Assembly: GCA_934096585.1 (NCBI GenBank)
Contig: CAKOMG010000013.1
Coordinates: 1-7,108 of the forward strand
Direction of reading: 5' to 3'
Length of the DNA: 7,108 nt
DNA from: an uncultured Bacilli bacterium
Lineage (GTDB): Bacteria; Bacillota_I; Bacilli_A; ML615J-28; CAG-698
Shown here: positions 1 to 5,183 of the stretch, piece after piece
How positions within the stretch are numbered: the stretch's first letter is position 1
How the letters are laid out: every line of letters begins with the position of its first letter
The notes under the pieces: generated by a model
The model's database searches: none
Told to the model about the DNA's origin: nothing
The model's input: only the letters and a program-made list of their open reading frames with translations
Program-made: the position numbers and the translations under genes

Positions 1-1
1 A

Positions 2-1551
2 TCTCTACTGATTAATGATGAAAATTGTTTTCTAAATTCTTCTGCAACTTTATCAAAGTTTGTTGGGGTAACAATAAGTATATAGTTGATTGGCGTTCAT
101 CTAATACTGAATTATTCGATCAAGATGGTAAATATCATAAACCTACTGATGATACTAAAATTACAATTACTTATACTGTAAGACTTGAAGATGAGGTTTC
201 AAAAGAATATTCATTTAGTCCAACTGTTGAGGGTGTTTCAGATGCTGAAAAACTTCGTGAATTATCAACTTGGTTAAAAGATGAAGCCATTAAAGATTTA
301 TATTTAACTGATGAGATTGCTTTACCAACTAAGTTTGAAAAATATAATATTGATATTAAATGGACTAGTAGTAATAATGACGTTATTTCAAGTGAAGGTG
401 TTGTTAAACACTATGTATTTGAACGTTATGTCACTTTAATTGGATCATATGAACTAGAAAATGGAGCTGGAGGATCTTTAAAATTTGAAGTTATTGTCAG
501 CCCTTTAGATACATCTAAAATGTCAAAAGAACAAATTGTTGAAAACTTTTTAAGTGCAATTGCTGTTACTGAATATAATGGTGTTAAATTTGGTTATGCA
601 GAATGTCCAAATTTAAATCAAAGTTTTGGATCTTTATATTTTTATGAAAACAAAAAACAAGAAGTAGTTGAAATGCTAATTCCTGTTGGAACAAGTAATA
701 GATCACAAATACCTATGGATCCACAACTAGTTGTAATCCACGACACTGCCAACTACAATGCAACTGCCTTAGCAAATGCAAAATATGTACAAAGTGGATA
801 TAGTGGTACATCTACAGGATGGCATTATACAGTTGGTAATGATGGAATTTATAGAACTATTCCTGAAAATGAAGTTGGTTACCATGCAAATGGTTCTGGA
901 GATACTCCTCTTACTTGGATTAATACAGGAATTAAAGCAACTGTTAGAAGGCCAATTGTCACTGTTAAGGATGATTATTATATTTACATTAATAATGTTA
1001 GAACAAATGTACAAGTTGAAAATCAAAAGCCTGGTGTAAAATTTGCTGATGATGGTGTATTATGTGAAATTCATGACGGATATTATCATGTTGCTAAACC
1101 TTGGTGGTGTGGTAGCCATGGATTTAACGCTAACAAAGGTGGAAATGCCAGCGGTATTGGAATTGAAACAGCTGTTAATAGAGGCTCTGATTATAATACT
1201 ACTATTAGAATTTTGGCAAAACATGTTGCTGATATATTAATTCGTAATAATTTAACAATTAATAGAGTAGTTCAACATAATACAATGTCAGGTAAAAACT
1301 GTCCACAAGCTATTAGGGAAGCAAAATTCTGGTATTCATTTAAAGATTTAGTTTCAATGGAAAAATATGCTCAAGAAAACTTTGCAGATTATAACTTTGT
1401 TTGGACTTCTAACACTAGTATTATGGATAATACTGGTAAGATTAGTCTTGATTTACAAAATGAACAAAAGTTAAGTTATAGTGTAAAAGTTATTAATAAT
1501 GGCAAAACATTAGTTGAAAAAACTTACGAGACTAAACTTGGTACTAAATAG
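2..1551 (+). CDS. N-acetylmuramoyl-L-alanine amidase (Amidase_2/PGRP fold) with Ig-like repeats; 5'-partial, frameshifted near nt 80
   Basis: Peptidoglycan hydrolase that cleaves the bond between MurNAc and L-alanine; expected to act outside the cell. Numbering from a nominal TTG at nt 25, the zinc site is H239 (VVIHDTA), H418 and C426. The H-x7-C spacing with K424 two before the cysteine (HNTMSGKNCP) matches T7 lysozyme H122/K128/C130, and HY at 267-268 also fits. Ig-like repeats precede the amidase (VDWRSSN near residue 21, IKWTSSN near 111) and another follows (FVWTSNT near 458). An insertion at about 295-375 lies within the amidase domain. The TTG at nt 25 is not a credible start: it has no Shine-Dalgarno, and the first 19 residues match no repeat. 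Frame 2 (nt 2-82) instead encodes TLSKFVGVTISI, which aligns with ALPTKFEKYNIDI in the next repeat, so the gene enters from the left and shifts frame at about nt 77-85. Amidase assignment is strong; the frame break could be mutation or sequencing error. Confidence 0.85.
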
Positions 1552-1560
1552 AAGACATAT

Positions 1561-1596
1561 AGACAACGATGATTAATTTCATTGTTGTCTTTTTTA
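1561..1596 (+). terminator. Rho-independent terminator of the amidase gene
   Basis: An 11-bp stem (AGACAACGATG at 1561-1571 with CATTGTTGTCT at 1580-1590, one G-T pair) with an 8-nt loop runs directly into a T-tract. It begins 10 nt after the amidase stop and separates that gene from the pfk promoter. Confidence 0.92.
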
Positions 1597-1598
1597 GT

Positions 1599-1626
1599 AA
1601 AGCATTTTCTCATAAAAAAGCATTTT
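1599..1626 (+). repeat. Direct repeat AAAGCATTTT upstream of the pfk promoter
   Basis: Two exact copies of AAAGCATTTT lie at 1599-1608 and 1617-1626, 18 bp apart start to start. The second ends 5 bp before the predicted -35 box of the phosphofructokinase gene. The position suits a regulator-binding site, but AT-rich sequence can produce such repeats by chance. Confidence 0.35.
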
Positions 1627-1631
1627 ATTTA

Positions 1632-1660
1632 TTGAAAAAGCTGACTTATTATGATAAAAT
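1632..1660 (+). promoter_or_regulatory. Sigma-A-type promoter of the phosphofructokinase gene
   Basis: TTGAAA (1632-1637) and TAAAAT (1655-1660) are separated by 17 bp. The spacer contains AAGCTGACTT (1638-1647), an imperfect dyad that recurs in the minus-strand promoter at 4874-4902. The predicted start is near 1667, giving a leader of about 20 nt with Shine-Dalgarno AGGAGG at 1676-1681, five bases before the ATG. Confidence 0.75.
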
Positions 1661-1686
1661 AGTAATGTAATTTTTAGGAGGAAGTC

Positions 1687-2928
1687 ATGAAAAATTTAAA
1701 AGGTGCATGTATTTTTGGCCAATCAGGTGGTCCTACATCAGTAATTAATGCTAGTGCAGCTGGTGTATTTTTAGAAGCTTTAGAGCATGAAGAAATTACT
1801 GATATTTACGGTGCTGAACATGGTATTAGAGGTATTTTAGAAGAAAAATTCTTTGATATGCGTAAAGAAGACGTTCAAGAATTATTATATTTAAAGAACA
1901 CTCCTTCATCAGCATTAGGATCTGTAAGATATAAATTAAAAGATGTTACAGTAGATGATACTGATTATAAGAGAATTTTAGAAGTATTTAAAAAATATAA
2001 CATTCGTTATTTCTTCTATAATGGTGGAAATGATTCAATGGATACTTGCAATAAAATCAGCAAATATTTAGAATCAGTTGGATATGAATGTAATGTTATC
2101 GGCGTTCCAAAAACAATTGATAATGATTTAGCAACTACTGATCATTGCCCAGGATATGGAAGTGCTGCAAAATATGTTGCTACAACAATGATGGAAGTAT
2201 ATAAAGATATGAATGTATATGATACAGGATTAATCGCTGTTGTAGAAATTATGGGAAGAAATGCGGGATGGTTAACTGCCGCAAGTGAACTTGCAAATAT
2301 TTATGGTTGTGGACCAGATTTAATTTATGTTCCTGAAGTAGATTTTGATGTCGATAAATTTGTTAGTGATGTTAAGAAAGTTGCTGATAAAAACCATGGT
2401 CATGCTTTAGTTGCTGTTTCTGAAGGAATTCATGATAAAAATGGTAAATTAATCGCTGAGTTATTCTCAAATGCTGCTAGAGATTCATTTGGACATGCTC
2501 AATTAGGTGGTTTAGCTGCTGTTTTAGGAAATGTATTAAAAGAAAAATTAGGTATTAAAGTAAGACCTATTGAATTTAGTTTAATGCAAAGATGTGCATC
2601 ACATTGCGCAAGTGGTCGCGATGTAGAAGAAGCATTTAATGCAGGTAGATATGCTGTTAAATATGCAGTTCAAGGTGAAACTGATAAAATGGTTGTATTT
2701 GATCGTGTTAAACAAGATTATGAAATTGAATATAAATTATTAGATGTTGCCTTAGCCGCAAACGCTGAAAAGAAAATACCTAGAGAATGGATTAATAAAG
2801 AAGGAAATGGAATTAATAAACAATTTGTTGATTATGCATTGCCTTTAATTCAAGGTGAAATTAAATTCCCAACAGAAAATAGTTTACCAAGATTTGCAAG
2901 ATTAAAGAAAGTTTATGCAAAAAAATAA
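1687..2928 (+). CDS. pfp: Pyrophosphate-dependent 6-phosphofructokinase
   Basis: Cytoplasmic glycolytic enzyme of the PfkA family that phosphorylates fructose 6-phosphate to fructose 1,6-bisphosphate, here probably with pyrophosphate, which makes the step reversible. Visible motifs are the N-terminal phosphate-binding loop GQSGGP (11-16), GGNDS (113-117), PKTIDNDL (141-148, catalytic base D145) and MGRNAG (189-194). Donor choice follows from two positions known in the family: ATP enzymes have Gly in GGDGS and PGTIDND, whereas here they are D116 and K142, the PPi-type residues. At 413 aa it is longer than the roughly 320-aa bacterial ATP-PFK and fits the longer PPi clade. The ATG follows a perfect AGGAGG. 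It is a single-gene unit with its own promoter and terminator. The family is certain; PPi use is inferred from residues, not measured. Confidence 0.93.
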   Translation: MKNLKGACIFGQSGGPTSVINASAAGVFLEALEHEEITDIYGAEHGIRGILEEKFFDMRKEDVQELLYLKNTPSSALGSVRYKLKDVTVDDTDYKRILEVFKKYNIRYFFYNGGNDSMDTCNKISKYLESVGYECNVIGVPKTIDNDLATTDHCPGYGSAAKYVATTMMEVYKDMNVYDTGLIAVVEIMGRNAGWLTAASELANIYGCGPDLIYVPEVDFDVDKFVSDVKKVADKNHGHALVAVSEGIHDKNGKLIAELFSNAARDSFGHAQLGGLAAVLGNVLKEKLGIKVRPIEFSLMQRCASHCASGRDVEEAFNAGRYAVKYAVQGETDKMVVFDRVKQDYEIEYKLLDVALAANAEKKIPREWINKEGNGINKQFVDYALPLIQGEIKFPTENSLPRFARLKKVYAKK

Positions 2929-2935
2929 ATTATAT

Positions 2936-2970
2936 AAAAGCATTTATTCAATCGAATAGATGCTTTTTTT
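2936..2970 (+). terminator. Rho-independent terminator of the phosphofructokinase gene
   Basis: A 14-bp stem (2936-2949 with 2954-2967, one G-T pair) closes a 4-nt AATC loop and runs into eight or more T residues. It starts 7 nt after the stop codon. The A-rich 5' arm could let it work in both directions, but no minus-strand gene enters from the right. Confidence 0.93.
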
Positions 2971-2972
2971 TA

Positions 2973-3144
2973 TTTGATAAAAATGACGATAAAAAAATCT
3001 CAAAAAAAATAAAAAAATACTTTTTATAACATTTTTTATAAAGATAATAATTATAACTAGTTTATTAATATATAAAAAGAATTATTTTTATGAAATATGA
3101 GCAAATTTTTTTGATAAAAATACTTTTTTTAAGTTTTTAGCTGT
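2973..3144. other. A-tract-rich intergenic leader upstream of the SSB gene
   Basis: No open reading frame of note is present on either strand. The stretch is packed with runs of 5-8 A or T and has two repeated words: TTTGATAAAAAT at 2973-2984 and 3110-3121, and AAAAATACTTTTT at 3013-3025 and 3116-3128. Such tracts usually bend DNA and can act as UP-like elements for the promoter immediately downstream. That role is inferred. Confidence 0.4.
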
Positions 3145-3173
3145 TTGTGAAAAAAAGACAATTTATATATAAT
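3145..3173 (+). promoter_or_regulatory. Sigma-A-type promoter of the SSB gene
   Basis: TTGTGA (3145-3150) and a perfect TATAAT (3168-3173) are 17 bp apart. Transcription should begin near 3180, inside or just before the 8-bp palindrome TGTGCACA (3181-3188). This leaves a leader of about 20 nt and excludes the ATG at 3178 as the start. Confidence 0.75.
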
Positions 3174-3201
3174 TATAATGTGTGCACAGAAAGGAGTGGA
3201 A

Positions 3202-3573
3202 ATGCTTAATAGTTTAATATTGATTGGACGTTTGACTGATAAACCTAAGCTTGTAACTTACGATAATGGCATGAAAGTATGTAATATTACTTTAGCAGTC
3301 TTAAAACCATTTAGGAGCTTAGAATCAGGTGAATTTGAAACGGAATTTATCCCAGTTACTTTGTGGTATGGTACTGCAAATTATACAGCATTGTATTGTG
3401 ATAAAGGAGATACTGTTGCAATTAAAGGCCGAGTTGTAACAAAAGTAATAAAACATGAGGGAGTTAATATTCATACATTAGAAGTAGTTGGAGATAGAGT
3501 TATTTTCATCAATTTGAAATCTCATAAAGAAGGATCAATTGAAGATAATAATGCGGAAACAAAAAATGATTAA
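3202..3573 (+). CDS. ssb: Single-stranded DNA-binding protein, short form without the acidic C-terminal tip
   Basis: OB-fold protein that coats single-stranded DNA in replication, repair or DNA uptake. The N-terminus MLNSLILIGRLTDKP matches the SSB family start, followed by the NITLAV strand (28-33), FETEFIPVTLW (45-55) and KGDTVAIKGRV (68-78), which align with the family's ADFINCVVW and KGSLVGVDGRL segments. The start is the ATG at 3202, five bases after AAGGAG; an in-frame ATG at 3178 lies at the predicted transcription start and would add eight non-family residues. At 123 aa it lacks the long Gly/Pro/Gln-rich linker and the D-D-D-(I/L)-P-F tip by which canonical SSB recruits partner proteins; it ends in IEDNNAETKND. 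It also stands alone, not between rpsF and rpsR where the main ssb of Firmicutes usually sits. It may therefore be a secondary SSB, as SsbB is in Bacillus. The family call is firm, the role open. Confidence 0.9.
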   Translation: MLNSLILIGRLTDKPKLVTYDNGMKVCNITLAVLKPFRSLESGEFETEFIPVTLWYGTANYTALYCDKGDTVAIKGRVVTKVIKHEGVNIHTLEVVGDRVIFINLKSHKEGSIEDNNAETKND

Positions 3574-3589
3574 GTTATGCTTCTTTAAT

Positions 3590-3620
3590 AAAAGATATAA
3601 TACCCCACCAATATCTTTTT
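3590..3620 (+). terminator. Possible weak terminator of the SSB gene
   Basis: A 9-bp AT-rich stem (AAAAGATAT 3590-3598 with ATATCTTTT 3611-3619) has a 12-nt loop containing CCCCACC, and a short T-run closes it. It is weak, and the stronger hairpin at 3651-3676 probably does most of the stopping. Confidence 0.45.
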
Positions 3621-3642
3621 AAATTCTTAATCTAAATAACAA

Positions 3643-3684
3643 TTAAAAAAAGATGGAACCATTAGTTGTTCCATCTGTTTTTAT
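3643..3684. terminator. Bidirectional terminator between the convergent SSB and membrane-protein genes
   Basis: A 9-bp perfect stem (AGATGGAAC 3651-3659 with GTTCCATCT 3668-3676) and 8-nt loop is flanked by an A-run on the left (3645-3650) and a T-rich tract on the right (3678-3684). It can therefore stop transcription on both strands. For the minus-strand gene the hairpin begins a few bases past its stop codon at 3681. Confidence 0.88.
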
Positions 3685-4706
3685 TTGTCATATTTTTCTA
3701 TTAAAAAACCGAGAATGTAAAAGATATGAATTATTAATGAAGAAACTGAAGAAAATATTGAATGAGAATTATTTCTTATTATACTACTAATAATACCTAT
3801 GATGATTAAAATTGCCATAAATATCGTATATATCCCCACAAAATTTCGTATTTTTTCTGTTTTATCTAAGTACATTGCAATTCCACCTGCTCCCGCAAGT
3901 AATGGAATTAAAAAGGAAAATATAAATAATAAAGTAATAATTATTAGGTTATTAGGAATTTGATTATTTTTAATATTTTGGTGAACTAAATAAATAGAAT
4001 AAAATGCAAAAAATATAAAAGAAACGCTTGAAATTAATGTAAAATATTTTCCTATTCTTTTTATTTTTCCTTCATTATCCCATTTACAAAATATTTGTGG
4101 TGAAGGTTCTTTTTCTAGTGGGATGATTTCTCCTTTTTTATAAAAACTTATACTTGTCACTCTTTTTCTTATTTGTAGTGCAAATATTGTTTGTTCAGAA
4201 TGCTCAAGAAATAACATTGTAGCTGCTTCCCAAATGAATACCCATGCTATGATATCAATGATTTCACAAACTATTTCATTATTTGTTTCATCTACAATTA
4301 TATTTTTTTGCTTAACAATTGCCATTAATAGTAGAAGTAGTGTGCCAATTAGAATTAATATTGAAGATATAAGTTCTTTTACTTGTCTTTTTTTTCTAGA
4401 TGCATATTGCTTTAACTCTAATGTGTCGTTGAATGATTCAATAATATTTTTTGGAGTATAGTTTTCATAATCATTAATTTCAAAATTAATTGCTAGTTTA
4501 TAACCTTGTTTTGTATTTAAAATTGTTGAATTAATTTTTTGTAGCACTTCATCCTTGAATTGTGGATGCAGAGGATTTCCTATACTTGTGTCTAGAATAT
4601 CACTTGCTCTATCATAGTGCAAGGAAATATTAATTATTTTTTGTTCTGAGTTTAAATCGTAATATTTTTTTAAAAGTTCATTTTGTCTTGTATTATGTTT
4701 TTTCAT
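3681..4706 (-). CDS. Six-TM integral membrane protein of unknown function
   Basis: I do not recognise a named family. The 341-aa protein has a charged soluble N-terminal part of about 105 residues, then hydrophobic segments at roughly 111-130, 146-167, 221-242, 253-279, 287-310 and 317-335. A hydrophilic loop of about 50 residues (168-220) separates the second and third. The second segment is unusual for its acidic residues and aromatics (DIIAWVFIWE, 151-160), and the fourth holds a glycine-rich AGAGG (270-274). There is no signal peptide; topology is probably N-terminus inside. The start is the ATG at 4706, five bases after AGGTGA; an in-frame GTG at 4713-4715 lies within that Shine-Dalgarno and is unlikely. 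The gene is solitary, pointing against its neighbours and flanked by terminators, so context gives no functional clue. I have an unverified impression of a D-[IV]-x-x-W-V-F-x-W-E-A motif in uncharacterised membrane proteins of gut Firmicutes. Confidence 0.85.
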   Translation of the reverse strand: MKKHNTRQNELLKKYYDLNSEQKIINISLHYDRASDILDTSIGNPLHPQFKDEVLQKINSTILNTKQGYKLAINFEINDYENYTPKNIIESFNDTLELKQYASRKKRQVKELISSILILIGTLLLLLMAIVKQKNIIVDETNNEIVCEIIDIIAWVFIWEAATMLFLEHSEQTIFALQIRKRVTSISFYKKGEIIPLEKEPSPQIFCKWDNEGKIKRIGKYFTLISSVSFIFFAFYSIYLVHQNIKNNQIPNNLIIITLLFIFSFLIPLLAGAGGIAMYLDKTEKIRNFVGIYTIFMAILIIIGIISSIIRNNSHSIFSSVSSLIIHIFYILGFLIEKYDK

Positions 4707-4723
4707 TATATTCACCTAAAAAT

Positions 4724-4752
4724 ATTATAACATTTTTTGTTTTTGTTGACAA
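4724..4752 (-). promoter_or_regulatory. Sigma-A-type promoter of the membrane-protein gene
   Basis: On the minus strand TTGTCA (4752-4747) and a perfect TATAAT (4729-4724) are 17 bp apart. The predicted start near 4717 falls at the 5' edge of the Shine-Dalgarno AGGTGA (4717-4712), so the leader would be only about 11 nt. Confidence 0.78.
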
Positions 4753-4780
4753 TAAAAAAAGATGCTTTTTAAGGCATCTT
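4751..4780 (-). terminator. Rho-independent terminator on the minus strand, with no obvious upstream gene
   Basis: A 7-bp stem (AAGATGC 4759-4765 with GCATCTT 4774-4780) and 8-nt loop is followed, reading leftward, by TTTTTTTATT. It sits just upstream of the -35 box of the membrane-protein gene and would shield it from readthrough. No recognised gene ends here; the tRNA already has its own terminator at 4955-4976. It therefore implies another transcript. Confidence 0.8.
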
Positions 4781-4867
4781 AATATTTATATTTTTTTGAT
4801 TTGTAAAAAAATTATTGCAACTATAAACATACTTGAAAATGTGCTTTGTAATATGAAGCTTAAATTA
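4760..4867 (-). ncRNA. Candidate small RNA between the tRNA-Gly and membrane-protein genes
   Basis: A promoter-like site (4874-4902) and a good terminator (4751-4780) face the same way about 110 nt apart, which is the minimal architecture of an independent small transcript. No RNA family is recognised and the body is very AT-rich. The stretch could instead be expressed as the 28-codon reading frame at 4786-4872. No expression evidence exists. Confidence 0.3.
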
Positions 4868-4872
4868 ATCAT
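4786..4872 (-). CDS. Candidate 28-aa hydrophobic peptide (speculative)
   Basis: A short frame starts ATG ATT AAT at 4872 and ends TAA at 4788-4786. It encodes a peptide whose centre (FSSMFIVAIIFLQ) is hydrophobic and whose end is basic (KKI), followed within 6 nt by the terminator hairpin. Small hydrophobic peptides followed directly by a terminator are typical of type I toxins, but this matches no family I know. Against it: no Shine-Dalgarno is visible, and if the promoter at 4874-4902 is right, transcription would begin at or just after the ATG. In such AT-rich DNA a frame of this kind can arise by chance. Confidence 0.18.
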   Translation of the reverse strand: MINLSFILQSTFSSMFIVAIIFLQIKKI

Positions 4873-4873
4873 A

Positions 4874-4902
4874 ATTATTTCATACAAAAGTCAGCTTATC
4901 AA
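4874..4902 (-). promoter_or_regulatory. Orphan promoter-like site on the minus strand
   Basis: On the minus strand TTGATA (4902-4897) and AATAAT (4879-4874) are 17 bp apart. The spacer includes AAGCTGACTT (4898-4889), exactly the 10-mer in the spacer of the pfk promoter, and both are followed a few bases on by TATGA. It lies between two terminators and precedes no recognised gene. Confidence 0.5.
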
Positions 4903-4954
4903 CTCTATTTTTATTATTTAAAAATGATGCTATGACACCGAGTTCTTCGATAAA

Positions 4955-4976
4955 TAAAAAAAACCCTAAATGGGTT
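4955..4976 (-). terminator. Rho-independent terminator of the tRNA-Gly gene
   Basis: A 5-bp stem (AACCC 4962-4966 with GGGTT 4972-4976) and 5-nt loop is followed, reading leftward, by a run of T residues. It starts 13 nt beyond the tRNA 3' end. Confidence 0.75.
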
Positions 4977-4988
4977 ACATAATCAATT

Positions 4989-5063
4989 TGGAGCAGGTAA
5001 CGAGAATCGAACTCGCATCTTCGCCATGGCAAGGCGGTATAATAGCCGTTATACTATACCTGC
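4989..5063 (-). tRNA. tRNA-Gly (anticodon GCC), CCA encoded
   Basis: The minus strand reads a 7-bp acceptor stem (GCAGGTA with TACCTGC), U8, A14, a GG-containing D-loop, an anticodon loop TTGCCAT with GCC at 5030-5028, and a T-arm GCGAG-TTCGATT-CTCGT. The discriminator is U73, the bacterial tRNA-Gly identity base, and CCA is templated at 4991-4989. Read with standard spacing there are U13-U22 and C27-A43 mismatches; alternatively a perfect GTAT/ATAC D-stem can form at the cost of base 26. The gene has its own promoter and terminator, so it is a single-tRNA unit. It is divergent from the operon that encodes the CCA-adding enzyme. Confidence 0.96.
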
Positions 5064-5075
5064 AAACGTAATAAT

Positions 5076-5104
5076 ATTATATCAAATATTTAAATTAAAA
5101 GCAA
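5076..5104 (-). promoter_or_regulatory. Promoter of the tRNA-Gly gene
   Basis: On the minus strand TTGCTT (5104-5099) and a perfect TATAAT (5081-5076) are 17 bp apart. The predicted start is 5-7 nt before the mature tRNA 5' end at 5063, so almost no leader needs to be removed. Confidence 0.78.
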
Positions 5105-5136
5105 GAGTTTTTTATAAAAAAATTAAATTTTTTTAA

Positions 5137-5165
5137 TTGTTTAGTATTATAAAATATGGTATACT
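5137..5165 (+). promoter_or_regulatory. Promoter of the HAD hydrolase-cca operon
   Basis: TTGTTT (5137-5142) and TATACT (5160-5165) are 17 bp apart. The start should lie near 5172, so the leader to the ATG at 5184 is only about 12 nt and begins at the Shine-Dalgarno GGAG (5172-5175). Between this and the divergent tRNA promoter is a short AT-only inverted repeat. Confidence 0.68.
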
Positions 5166-5183
5166 TATATTGGAGTATATTTT

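Noticed and set aside
77..85. Programmed -1 ribosomal frameshift in the amidase gene
   Set aside because: No X-XXY-YYZ slippery heptamer and no downstream pseudoknot are apparent; an indel or sequencing error is simpler.
769..1240. Open frames in other phases of the amidase gene
   Set aside because: They are shadows of a gene with clear catalytic motifs; repeated Ile/Leu/Met or Ser/Asn runs are typical of out-of-frame reading.
3178..3201. Start of the SSB at the upstream ATG (3178)
   Set aside because: It lies at or before the predicted transcription start and adds eight non-family residues; the ATG at 3202 has AAGGAG at ideal spacing and gives the family N-terminus.
4234..4461. 75-codon plus-strand frame inside the membrane-protein gene
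   Set aside because: It is an antisense shadow without a ribosome-binding site.
4688..4921. 77-codon plus-strand open frame
   Set aside because: It has no Shine-Dalgarno, overlaps the start, promoter and terminator of minus-strand features, and its composition is that of translated AT-rich intergenic DNA.
4989..5063. tRNA 3' end as an integration (att) site
   Set aside because: No second copy of the tRNA 3' segment, integrase or phage gene is present in the window.
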